DNA from: Lepas anatifera
Lineage: Eukaryota > Arthropoda > Thecostraca > Lepadidae
Assembly: GCA_034440635.1 (NCBI GenBank)
Contig: JAOTON010001597.1
Coordinates: 1 to 64,000, forward strand
DNA: 64,000 nucleotides
Direction: 5' to 3'
Under the pieces are notes generated by a model. It saw nothing but the letters and a program-made list of their open reading frames with translations, did no database searches and was not told where the DNA came from. This document shows positions 58,601-64,000 of this stretch, piece after piece. How positions within the stretch are numbered: position 1 is the stretch's first letter; each line of letters opens with the position of its first letter. Made by a program: the position numbers and the translations under genes.

Positions 58601-61600
58601 TGAGCACCAGGGTGACAGCGAGCCTCAGGTGAATCCCAGAGAGGTCAGCGAGGCTCAGGTGAGCCTCAGAAGTAACAACGAGTCTCAGTTGAGCCCTAGC
58701 GAGAGTGACAGCGAGCCTCAGGTGAGCCTCAGCGAGAGTGGCAGCGAGGCTCAGGTGAGCCTTAGCGAGTGACAGCGAGCCTCAGCCTTAGCCTAAGCAG
58801 AGACGGTCGGCCGCATATAGGAAGCAGACGGGACGTGCCACAAATGAGTAGGCGTCTGCATCTTACCCTGATGATGCTCTCTTTAACCGCGGCTAAATTG
58901 CGAATTTTCCACATTTGCAGGTAAAGTCGGAGTCGGCGGATGAATCAGAGCGACTGAAGGTTGTCAGGGAGCTGGTGGAGACGGAGCGTCGCTACTGCGG
59001 CACCCTGTGGACCATCCAGGACACCTTCGCCGAGCCGCTGGCCGCTACGCAGATCCTCACCAGTAGCGAGCTCAGGTTAGCCACGAGGTCGATACAGGTC
59101 AACTCGAAGGTCGAGCCCAGGTCAGCGCCGAGGTCGATACAGGTCAACTCGAAGGTCGAGCCCAGGTCACCTCTGAGATCGATACAGGTCACCTCGACAC
59201 CTCGAAGGTCGAGCCCAGGTCACCTCTGAGCATAGGTCAACTCGAAGGTCGAGCCCAGGTCAGCGCCGAGGTCGATACAGGTTAACTTGAAGGTCGAGCC
59301 CAGGTCAGCTTTGAGGTCGATTTAGATCTGTGCTGAGGTCAGCCATCAGGCCTTATGTTTTTGGGTGGAAATTGACAGATGAACTATGGCAGGCTTAGTT
59401 TATGTAGGTCAAACGTAGACATGCAGACATTAGACAACTCAATCAGGCACTAGACAGCTATGAGTCTAATCTCAGTGTGTGACATATGCCGTGTATGTGG
59501 TCCAGTACGAGAGAGTGCAGCTTAGCTGTGTGAACATATGCCGTGTATGTGGTATAGTACGAGAGAGTGGAGATCAGCTGTGTGAACATGTGCCGTGTAT
59601 GTGGTACAGTACGAGAGAGTGCAGCTTAGCTGTGTGAACATGTGCCGTGTATGTGGTTCAGTAGGTATAGTACGAGAGATTGCAGCTTAGCTGTGTGAGC
59701 ATATGCCGTGTATGTATGTGGTCCAGCACGAGAGAGTGGAGATCAGCTGTGTGGACATGTGCCGTGTATGTGGTTCAGCACGAGCTGTGGGAACATATGC
59801 CGTGTATGTGGTCCAGTACGAGAGAGTGGAGATCAGCTGTGTGAACATATGCCGTGCATGTGGTACAGTACGAGAGAGTGCAGCTTAGCTGTGTGAGCAT
59901 GTGCCGTGTATGTGGTACAGTAGGTATAGTACGAGAGATGCAGCTTAGCTGTGTGAGCATATGCCTATGTATGTGGTCCAGCACGAGAGAGTGAAGATCA
60001 GCTGTGTGGACATGTGCCGTGTATGTGGTTCAGCACGAGCTGTGGGAACATATGCCGTGTATGTGGTCGTGCGAGAGAGTGGAGATCAGCTGTGTGAACA
60101 TGTGCCGTGTATGTGGTACAGCACGAGCTGTGTGAACATGTGCCGTGTATGTGGTGCAGTACGCTGTTCCCGGATGAGATCAGCCGCATGTACGAGAAGC
60201 ACTGCCGGCTGCTGCACACGCTGGAGGAGAGGATGGACGCCTGGCACTGGAAGCCACACGTCGGACACATTCTGTACAAGTGAGCGAAACTAGTCTACAC
60301 TGGCCGATGGTGACCCACATGCGTGAAAGCTCTATTTGATTATAGAGATCAGTGCAGTGGCGGATCCAAGGGGGCAAAAGGCATTTGTCCCCTCCAACGG
60401 AAAGCTCGGGGCAAAACTATGTTTTGCCTCCCCAAGTAATCGACCTCCTTTTCCCGACTCCTTTTTAGTTTATAAGCAAAATTTTGGTGCTTCAACTCTC
60501 AACTTCAAACAGAACCAGTTAAGTTCATGTAAATATTGGGCCTCAGACTGGAAAAAGTGTCTCGAGCCCGTATTTTTATCCGTTCTTTTTGCCTTTCGCC
60601 TCGAATACCCAAATTCTACCGGCAAGTGATATTGTGCGCGCTTTCGGCGTGACTTTTTTGTTTCCGACTTTTGACTTTGGTTTGCCCTCCCAAACCGACT
60701 GGCTGATCCGCCACTGAATCAGTGTGCCAGTTGCGACTGGTGTTTGGTCTGCTGGTTTGTTCTTCTTTGCAGCAATTTTATCGAATAGGCTTCTTGCCTT
60801 TTCTTTTAAAATATGGAGCACAGTCTATCTTGATTATAAGAACAAATCAAACATTTCTGAAGGCCTTCACTTCTAATATATCCAAAACAGAATATTTTGT
60901 GTGGATGATTCGGCACTGCTGTTTTCTTTCGGACGCAGATTCATCAGTCGCGGCGAGTCCGATGTCCTGCGCATGTACACTGCCTACGTCAACGAGTTCC
61001 CAGAGGTCCTCAAGGTCTTTTACAAGCTCTGCCGCACCTCCAACGACTTCACAAAGTTTCTCAAGGTACCAACGTCTCCCATTGTGGATGTGGATAGCAG
61101 GAGCGTTGATCTATTTCAAAGGTTGGGGGACGTGGATTTGTAATTTTCCGACGCCAGGTTATGGTTAAATCTAGGCAGCTGCCCTCCCCGGTTCCTCGTC
61201 CCTGGTGGATAGGATCATGTCACTGGTAGTGCACTAAAGAGCGTCGGAAGTACCACTTTTCAACCCACATGATAACCAAGATTCACCAGAGTCAATGAAT
61301 TTGAGTAAAGCTCAAAATATGCAGAAAGCCCACCGAAATGATGTCACTAGAAAAAGAATCTCGCAGAAAATGTTTTACCTGTCACAACTATCAACCCCGG
61401 TACGTTATATGAGAATCAACAATCATCGTAGTACTCGCCATATTATACCCGTTAGTAACTTTATGGTTGCTAGCTCTTTAACACTCAACACAAACACATT
61501 CTCGCTTTCGACCGCTCGCCTCTCCACCTGGACACCTCCGCCGCATGGAAGATGGAACCTGTTACCCTCCAGCTTTCTAGCCCCTGCTCTCCTCTTCAGA

Positions 61601-62885
61601 CACGTCTGCAACACCCCAGCTGTAACGGTCTGGACCTGGGCGCCTTCCTGCTCTCCCCGGTGCAGAGGATGCCGCGCTACGTACTGCTTCTGAAGCAGAT
61701 TCTGCGGCACACGCCGCCACAGCACGGCGACCACGAGGCCCTGCAAGTCGTACTGGACCACCTCAAACAGTTCCTGGCTAGGCTTAACGACAGCATGGAG
61801 CACAGCTTCCAGCTGGTGGCCGTACATATGAGCTCTCGCGAGCTGGACGGACGGTGAGACTTCCTCGAGACGGATACGCCCTCGAGATGGATCTGAGAGA
61901 CAACCGGTATATAGAATGGTTTACCATTGCCGAATTCTATTTCCTCGTGGGTGCGCTCATGACAATGAAAAAGGTAGCAAAAGACAAGTAGAATATTGAG
62001 ATAGTTAGTATGACTATATTAAGTTTTTTTATGTTTTCCGGAGCATCAGCTGCTGCAGTCGCATTGCATCGCTGACATTTTTCAGTTCAGTTCAGTTTCT
62101 GGGGGATCAAATGTTTGTATGTATGTACATACCTTGTTCAGAGAACTTCCTGGGACTTGAAGTCTGGTCGGCTGTGCAAAAAGCAGGCCCTTAGCTTTTT
62201 CCACAGGTAAATTCAGAAATCAGCTCAGGTGCTGTATTCTTCCCTAGATACTACCGCAAACTACAAAAAAACCAGTTTAATACAAATCCTTGAAAATGCA
62301 AGCACGTATTTGAGCCTAACACATAACCCTCCCCGACAGGCTGTCCAAGCAGTCGCTCAAGAGCAGCGGCTTCGACCTTGTCAAGTCTGGTCGCCAGAGC
62401 CGCTCGGGGCCGACCGGTGAGAGGGCAAGGCGACGCTCAAAGTCCAAGCCCGCCTACCGCACCTCGATCGAGGCGAACGCGGCGCGTCTCCTGGTCAATA
62501 TCGACCGCACCGGCTCCTCCAGCAGCAGTCAGACGCAGAGCAGCGACGAGCGCGCCCCCTGGGGCAACTACAGCCGCGCCAACGGCGCCAAAAAGCGCGC
62601 CACCGGCAGGAGTACGACTGCCAGTCATTACCTCACATCAAGCACAGGAGACGGGGTCAGCTGAGTTCAGCACGCTCAGAAACCTGTCTGCGCGACTCGT
62701 GCTGCCGCCTGCCGGCGACCGCGCACCATCCCCGCGTGCTGCAGGCGAAGTCGGTGCACGATCTGCACGCAGAGACATCTAGTGAGGCGATGAGGAGGCT
62801 GGAGTATGACGAGGTGGCGCTGAGCGAGCCCAGCTTGTGCGACGCGCCCAGCCCAGTCCGACAACACGGCACGGATCCGGGAAAT
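26893..62885 (+). CDS. ARHGEF33: Rho guanine nucleotide exchange factor, ARHGEF33-like (3' end outside window)
   Basis: Twelve exons: 26893-26914, 29303-29364, 47991-48113, 53997-54155, 57195-57340, 57590-57791, 58471-58599, 58921-59075, 60160-60279, 60939-61065, 61600-61853 and 62340-62885. Phases agree at every junction, with a weaker donor choice at 57791 and a one-base frame break inside exon 12. The product so far is about 680 residues: a disordered N-terminus (1-28), a coiled coil (about 55-170), a Ser/Gly linker with acidic exon 7, a DH domain (about 295-490) and a basic Ser-rich tail. DH domains catalyse GDP release from Rho-family GTPases at membranes. From memory, vertebrate ARHGEF33 has the same order, an LKTGF-type coiled coil, an SLFP..LLHALQER block and no PH domain. 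Another DH family remains possible. Confidence 0.6.
26915..29302. other. RhoGEF intron 1
   Basis: No nested gene recognised. A segment beginning CAAATATGCGATGG is present twice, at about 28920-28975 and 29143-29199, with few differences over 55 bases. Confidence 0.4.
29303..29364 (+). CDS. RhoGEF exon 2
   Basis: Acceptor TCTGTATTTCAG and donor AGTGAC|GTGAGT. Reads STDEPPSMHSQEHLMEQISD, polar and probably disordered, and ends in phase 0. Confidence 0.55.
29365..32099. other. RhoGEF intron 2, first part
   Basis: Mostly AT-rich with no gene. At 31363-31393 GGGAGGGGGCA and TGCCCCCTCCC form an 11-bp perfect stem with a nine-base loop, probably a MITE remnant. A GC-rich patch lies at 31620-32100. 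Confidence 0.4.
32100..32610. repeat. G-rich minisatellite, about 30 bp
   Basis: Around 16 decayed copies of GGCGAAGGGACGGGGGCTGG plus GTAGGGATCA. Runs of three to five G recur every few bases on the plus strand, so G-quadruplex formation is possible. Confidence 0.85.
32611..34796. other. Intron 2 stretch, no gene recognised
   Basis: At 33395-33490 it holds a CpG-dense patch with a palindromic CGTCACGCCCGTGACG and a CG run. A TGACGTCA lies at 33518. Confidence 0.35.
34797..35060 (-). CDS. Unassigned ORF or exon on minus strand
   Basis: A frame ending in a stop reads RSSRQVHQVHQHLQTVLEGI then PLDFEFIPTIIPSAVAQPGS and YIEKYTLYDQNYVAFCTWR. The composition is strongly protein-like, unlike its surroundings. 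I do not recognise the family. It may be a terminal exon of an antisense gene or part of a transposable-element protein. Confidence 0.25.
   Translation of the reverse strand: MIVFEESSLNFHSQTKADGAMGAFPPRSSRQVHQVHQHLQTVLEGIPLDFEFIPTIIPSAVAQPGSNRYIEKYTLYDQNYVAFCTWR
35369..35535. mobile_element. hAT-like MITE, 167 bp
   Basis: The ends CAGTGGCGGATCCAGGAT and TTGTATCCGCCACTG are inverted repeats. Flanks GCAGGGAC and GCAAAGAC agree at six of eight bases, consistent with an old 8-bp target duplication. No coding capacity. Confidence 0.6.
35536..37214. other. Intron 2 stretch, no gene recognised
   Basis: AT-rich to about 36450, then GC-richer. No splice-supported exon or element was identified. Confidence 0.35.
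37215..37345 (+). repeat. 32-bp minisatellite, left fragment
   Basis: Copies of CACTGTGCCGGGCGTCTCAC plus TGGCAGATCGGT. The same array resumes at 38626 after an intervening LINE, so the two parts were once one array. Confidence 0.85.
37346..38625 (+). mobile_element. 5'-truncated LINE inserted in the minisatellite
   Basis: It begins inside the RNase H domain (GHCKIQGNEKADEQAKKSLE), then reads SRRREVILTRLRNGHTKLNA and a CGTCDAMENPYHILIDCP zinc-like C-terminus, ending TAA at 37850-37852. About 770 bases of 3' UTR follow, including a run of TCTAAATTCCAAAT repeats at 38310-38370. The open frame (about 168 codons) has no stop, so the insertion is fairly young. The domain order fits LINEs that carry RNase H (I/Jockey-like groups). 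Array sequence directly abuts both ends. Confidence 0.75.
38626..39060 (+). repeat. 32-bp minisatellite, right part
   Basis: About 13 copies, well conserved to 38870, then decaying into longer variants with TGTCACTGACAGATAAGG. Open frames over it are repeat translations. Confidence 0.85.
39061..40600. other. Intron 2 stretch, no gene recognised
   Basis: Includes a purine-rich stretch at 39420-39560 and a GC-rich stretch at 39560-39720. No convincing exon. Confidence 0.35.
40601..40672. repeat. (TC)n microsatellite
   Basis: Nearly pure TC repeat with two interruptions, followed by a further 100 bases of TC-rich sequence. Confidence 0.95.
40857..40993 (+). CDS. Candidate alternative exon in RhoGEF intron 2
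   Basis: Acceptor TTGTTTCGCAG and donor ACAT|GTAAGC bound 45 open codons reading GGWSMTNDVTCGCPSSSLSP and GSNVMSVTSNAAGAAQPTFP. Entry is phase 0, as exon 2 requires, but exit is phase 2 while exon 3 needs phase 0. It would need a partner exon, so inclusion is uncertain. Confidence 0.2.
41532..41669 (+). repeat. Two-copy tandem duplication, 69 bp
   Basis: The segment starting CAGTGCAACGATCCTCAA is repeated head to tail at 41601 with about six differences. Confidence 0.85.
41670..44224. other. Intron 2 stretch with a CpG-rich block
   Basis: No exon convinced me. CpG-rich DNA at 41970-42130 and especially 43640-43960. A TGACGTCA lies at 43052. Confidence 0.35.
44225..44665 (+). repeat. 23-bp minisatellite, about 18 copies
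   Basis: Near-identical units of CACGACTCACGACGGCCCGA plus GGA. Because 23 is not a multiple of three, a frame through it cycles through all three readings and gives a 23-residue repeat peptide, an artefact. Confidence 0.95.
44745..45155 (+). repeat. About 37-bp minisatellite with internal palindromes
   Basis: About 11 units containing GATATCAGACAGATAGCC then TGTCTCCTCTCTGTCTCC. CAGACAG and CTGTCTG form a small inverted repeat in each unit. Confidence 0.9.
45156..46642. other. Intron 2 stretch, no gene recognised
   Basis: Only short frames without recognisable motifs. Confidence 0.35.
46643..46776 (-). mobile_element. tRNA-derived SINE, copy 2
   Basis: On the minus strand it shares the head GGGGAT..GTGGC, a B-box relic AGGTTCATATCGCC and the tail GGGTGAGAGTTGGCGACGCC with copy 1. 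It is more diverged in the B box. Confidence 0.5.
46777..47990. other. End of RhoGEF intron 2
   Basis: AT-rich, no gene recognised. A TGACGTCA lies at 47367. Confidence 0.35.
47991..48113 (+). CDS. RhoGEF exon 3
   Basis: Acceptor CATCCTCCCCAG, 41 codons in phase 0, donor GAAATG|GTAAGC. Reads PAPVPTPMGHGCG, then LLRPAAVLGVQLQQKNALME, whose end starts the heptad pattern continued in exon 4. Confidence 0.6.
51115..51340 (+). CDS. Speculative small two-exon peptide gene
   Basis: ATG and KWLVVFVVEQK end at a donor AAAAG|GTAAGC (51150). A 67-nt gap with a T-rich tract ends TTCTGCAG (51217) or CAG (51220), and the frame continues QTKALWNGGWPGNTPASMST to a stop near 51341. The N-terminus is hydrophobic like a short signal peptide. 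The splice signals are good but the peptide has no known relatives to me; chance is quite possible. Confidence 0.12.
53275..53351. repeat. GATA/GATG tetranucleotide microsatellite
   Basis: Interrupted repeats of ATAGATAGATGG and related tetramers. Confidence 0.9.
53997..54155 (+). CDS. RhoGEF exon 4, coiled coil
   Basis: Acceptor CTGCCTCCAG (an alternative CAG is six bases later) and donor TTGAAG|GTAAGT, phase 0 to 0. Reads VSEMKSAFTMALEQLTLPPT and ends AKIVAELK. MKSAFTMALEQL resembles the start of the vertebrate ARHGEF33 coiled coil as I remember it. Two TGACGTCA palindromes (54080, 54092) fall inside as Ser/Thr-Asp-Val codons. Confidence 0.65.
54156..55231. other. RhoGEF intron 4, left part
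   Basis: No exon. Contains the probable 3' UTR of the antisense ARL2BP gene; minus-strand AATAAA signals occur at about 54835 and 54924. Confidence 0.4.
55232..55702 (-). CDS. ARL2BP: ARL2BP/BART-like protein, coding region in one exon
   Basis: 156 codons from ATG at 55702 to TAA at 55232. The protein has the family landmarks in order: GEIEDIIMNESFRVLERQFI near residues 26-45, YRLFE, an internal EWMELFQQYCQLVEGHLVAE, LPGFDMSTFLEQL, then GDIFDLLWTFSDFEAFKEMM and DYR. Human ARL2BP is 163 residues, so length fits. BART proteins bind GTP-loaded ARL2/ARL3 and act in cilia and mitochondria. The gene lies antisense inside RhoGEF intron 4. Upstream, GTCCCCGACAG at about 55723 with a TACTAAT about 20 bases before it looks like a splice acceptor, so a 5' UTR exon may exist. 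A frame open further upstream begins at TTG and is not preferred. Confidence 0.85.
   Translation of the reverse strand: MLEMEQASDVEESYQSHSEENTFDGVIGEIEDIIMNESFRVLERQFIERHYRLFESAGDGAEENRLEWMELFQQYCQLVEGHLVAELEQRLPGFDMSTFLEQLAEHQEELEGDIFDLLWTFSDFEAFKEMMVDYRRFKDGDVPNLDGIVTSVHPPR
55703..57194. other. RhoGEF intron 4, right part
   Basis: AT-rich, with presumed ARL2BP upstream sequence at its left and a MITE at 56748. No other gene. Confidence 0.4.
56748..56923. mobile_element. MITE-like element, 176 bp
   Basis: The ends CAGTGACGGCGGAAC and GTTCCGCTGTCAGTG are inverted repeats with two mismatches. Inside, CTGATTTAAGGGGG and CCCCCTTAAATCAG form a second inverted pair. The termini resemble the CAGTGGCGGATCC family. 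No clear target duplication. Confidence 0.5.
57195..57340 (+). CDS. RhoGEF exon 5, coiled coil
   Basis: Acceptor ACCTGCTCAG and donor ATCAG|GTCAGA; enters phase 0, leaves AG. Reads SSLQRLQEGQQQTRQQLQRL then LHERDLLLQELCR, a strong Leu/Gln heptad pattern. Confidence 0.7.
57590..57791 (+). CDS. RhoGEF exon 6, Ser/Gly linker
   Basis: Acceptor GTGTTGCAG. Reads QRLAQPQLQYPSRTPSGSHS, then VTSLVQEYVNGTGQR. The best-looking donor is GCAGAG|GTGGGT at 57787, but it leaves phase 2, which no acceptor near exon 7 satisfies. The donor TGG|GTACAC at 57791 leaves phase 0 and fits. The right edge is therefore uncertain by four bases. Confidence 0.6.
58471..58599 (+). CDS. RhoGEF exon 7, acidic
   Basis: Reads EDGYDSDSSLTLAVNKSFTL and ends ELEQLSESDSEPQ before donor CAG|GTGAGC. 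Acceptor CGCAGAG at 58470; an alternative at 58449 (GACAG) keeps the same frame and adds seven codons. Its last 30 bases are the unit of the following minisatellite. Confidence 0.6.
58600..58790 (+). repeat. Minisatellite duplicating exon 7 end and donor
   Basis: Six units of 29-33 bases, each GACAGCGAGCCTCAG|GTGAGC-like. Donor copies follow 58599, 58628, 58658, 58721 and 58754; the copy after 58688 is mutated to TTGAGC and that after 58785 is lost. One frame stays open through the array encoding SESDSEPQVSL repeats, but not in the exon's own phase, where a TGA occurs at 58630. Confidence 0.85.
58921..59075 (+). CDS. RhoGEF exon 8, start of DH domain
   Basis: Acceptor ACATTTGCAG, donor CTCAG|GTTAGC, phase 0 in and AG out. 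Contains VVRELVETERRYCGTLWTIQ, the first conserved region (CR1) of DH domains, which contacts the GTPase switch I; the Glu in ELVETE is the conserved catalytic position. Confidence 0.85.
59076..59330 (+). repeat. Minisatellite carrying donor copies and AGGTCA words
   Basis: Units of 44-45 bases, each with two CAG|GTCA junctions: GAGGTCGATACAGGTCAACT and CGAAGGTCGAGCCCAGGTCA. The first copy overlaps the exon 8 donor CTCAG|GTTAGCC. About ten potential donors result. AGGTCA nuclear-receptor half-sites recur as a by-product. Confidence 0.85.
59480..60159 (+). repeat. 52-bp minisatellite carrying copies of the exon 9 acceptor
   Basis: About 13 units containing GCCGTGTATGTGGTCCAG|TA followed by CGAGAGAGTG and an AGCTGTGTGAACAT segment; some units are shorter by deletion. 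The last copy ends GTATGTGGTGCAG|TACGCTG, the real acceptor of exon 9. Frames over it give CGPARESGDQLCEHMP-like peptides and are artefacts. Confidence 0.9.
60160..60279 (+). CDS. RhoGEF exon 9, DH domain
   Basis: T completes a Ser codon, then TLFPDEISRMYEKHCRLLHT and LEERMDAWHWKPHVGHILY, leaving AA before GTGAGC. It corresponds to DH helices between CR1 and CR2. From memory the SLFP..HLDLLHALQER segment of human ARHGEF33 aligns here. Confidence 0.8.
60355..60716. mobile_element. hAT-like MITE, 362 bp
   Basis: The ends CAGTGGCGGATCCAAGGGG and CTGATCCGCCACTG are inverted repeats. Flanks GATCAGTG (60347-60354) and AATCAGTG (60717-60724) match at seven of eight bases, the 8-bp duplication typical of hAT elements. 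It sits in RhoGEF intron 9 and has no coding capacity. Confidence 0.7.
60939..61065 (+). CDS. RhoGEF exon 10, DH domain
   Basis: Acceptor GGACGCAG; A completes AAA (Lys), then FISRGESDVLRMYTAYVNEF and VFYKLCRTSNDFTKFLK, donor CTCAAG|GTACCA. It covers the DH segment around CR2 (YVNEFPEVL-type). Confidence 0.85.
61066..61599. other. RhoGEF intron 10
   Basis: No exon or element recognised. Confidence 0.4.
61600..61853 (+). CDS. RhoGEF exon 11, DH CR3
   Basis: Acceptor CTCCTCTTCAG and donor GACGGACG|GTGAGA. Reads LGAFLLSPVQRMPRYVLLLK then QILRHTPPQHGDHEALQVVL, the canonical CR3 helix (PVQR-x-PRY-x-LLL) that forms the GTPase-binding face, followed by the last DH helix to MSSRELDG. Confidence 0.9.
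61854..62339. other. RhoGEF intron 11
   Basis: Nothing recognised beyond the splice sites. Confidence 0.4.
62340..62885 (+). CDS. RhoGEF exon 12, basic Ser-rich tail, with a frame break
   Basis: Acceptor CTCCCCGACAG; the entry frame reads LSKQSLKSSGFDLVKSGRQS then KPAYRTSIEANAARLLVNID and meets TGA at 62662. The coding-like frame after that is shifted by one base: SVHDLHAETSSEAMRRLEYD, EVALSEPSLCD, up to the donor GGAAAT|GTGAGT, phase 0. The shifted frame is open from 62421, so the break lies between 62421 and 62661; the A5 run at about 62590 is a natural place for a lost base. No PH-domain motif is seen after the DH domain. Confidence 0.6.
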
Positions 62886-64000
62886 GTGAGTAGAGGGCCG
62901 AGGCGTCCTAACAGAACAGAAGCTCTGAGTGAAACGCCCCTGACCTTTGACCCAGCTGCTGGACTGCTGTTGCTGGTACAGCGCTTTGGTATTTACCTCG
63001 GCCGTTTGTTTATATTTTGGTGGTGTTAAGTATTGATAACCGGAAACATGTTGAACACGGCTTTAAAGGGTGACAAAAGTTCGCAGAAGGTAATCCTCGT
63101 TCAACGCTTTGGTAAGGATAAAGCAGTTTCAGTACCTGCTCTATTTTTACCGAGACCAAATTGTAAACGGTTTCCCCAAAATCATGGTCATTGATTCGGA
63201 TAACATATCATCGCTCCATCCAGACACACGATCGTGAACACATAAGGGGGCGTGGGAACTAAACTGGAAATGGTCAAGTCGGGAGAAAGGCAGTGACCCC
63301 TCTGCACTAGTGCTGATGCTCCGGTCCTGGGAGTCGCGCAGTCGGTTAATCATCGACGGACTGTGAGATTTGTGTCCCAGAGTGGCCGGCCTCTACCCCT
63401 CCCACCCGACGGTTACCACGTGATTGTTACACATTCTGAATTTATCTACCGTTGATTTTGCAGAGAAGAGTGTCCATTACGCGTCAATGCGCCAATTCGA
63501 ATATCTTTGCATCGGTCTTATCAGTGCTATTGATGCGATAATTGCATAATTTCAAGAATGTTTTTGAATGTTTTTGAATTTCAAGAATGCTTTCAAAATG
63601 TTTTTGGGTGAAACGTTGACCTGAGTGACGCGATCAAAAGACAGGGACTTTTTTGTAAATCGGAGGTATTTATTCTCTGAAGAATAATATTGGAGGGCCA
63701 ATTATTGTTTCATGAAGCGATCGTCTTGTGACATGCGCGGCCCTGAACTGATCAAGGAAGAGGCATGACCAGGTATCAGTAGACAAGAGAATTTAAACAG
63801 GCAGGAACAGAAAGGGAATAAGGCTCTGTGCAGCGCTACTAGCCCTATAATGAACAGTCCGGTCGAGTTCTCTTCGGGATGAATGATTCAGGCTAACTCG
63901 AAGAGAACTAGTAAAAACGAGTTGTTAGACACAAACTTAATTTAAAATCAAAGTAATGAAAGAGAAGCTTTAACGGATTAGTTTGCGAAAAATAACTTAA
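62886..64000. other. RhoGEF intron 12 up to the window edge
   Basis: No further exon recognised. Repeated TTTTTGAATTTCAAGAATG words near 63560-63600 form a short tandem repeat. Confidence 0.4.

Noticed and set aside
58443..58772. Alternative 109-codon frame over exon 7 and its repeat
   Set aside because: It is out of phase with exon 7; the exon frame EDGYDSDSSLT fits neighbouring exons and is far more protein-like.
1..64000. CRISPR array, operon structure or prokaryotic system
   Set aside because: The DNA is eukaryotic with spliced genes; the tandem arrays lack the spacer-repeat pattern of CRISPR.

Overview
The window is eukaryotic nuclear DNA from an animal. Short coding exons lie between large introns, splice sites follow the GT-AG rule, exons favour G/C at third positions, and the DNA is crowded with non-LTR retrotransposon remnants, a tRNA-derived SINE, MITE-like DNA elements and many minisatellites. 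An arthropod is likely, given the LINE types and the metazoan RhoGEF and ARL2BP genes. A crustacean such as a barnacle is only a guess.

Layout. Positions 1-4100 hold a foldback-like structure built from inverted arrays of short tandem repeats. On the plus strand, 4520-8039 carries the 3' part of an unrecognised gene; three consecutive introns join in matching phases, and one or two further exons may lie at 3194-4312. Between the two genes (8040-26790) sit a LINE 3' fragment (9060-9493), a 1.02 kb piggyBac-type non-autonomous element with TTAA flanks that is full of nuclear-receptor half-sites (10260-11282), a 1.1 kb minisatellite, a CpG-rich possible first exon (12640-12934), a SINE and a decayed LINE reverse transcriptase (17447-18770).

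The main gene is a Rho guanine nucleotide exchange factor on the plus strand, running from a compact CRE/ETS/CCAAT promoter (26790-26892) and a 22-nt first coding exon (26893-26914) past 62885. I assemble 12 exons. The protein has a short disordered N-terminus, a coiled coil split over exons 3-5, a Ser/Gly-rich linker, a full DH (Dbl homology) domain over exons 8-11, and a basic Ser-rich tail with no visible PH domain. This order resembles vertebrate ARHGEF33. Its 18.6 kb second intron holds minisatellites, a LINE inserted inside one of them, MITEs and a second SINE copy. Intron 4 holds, on the minus strand, an ARL2BP/BART gene whose entire coding region is one exon.

The most unusual pattern is that several minisatellites have grown out of exon-intron boundaries. 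Repeat units carry copies of the splice donor of three exons (ending 6917, 58599 and 59075), and another array carries copies of the acceptor of the exon at 60160. The window also has at least 12 exact TGACGTCA palindromes, where about one is expected by chance.
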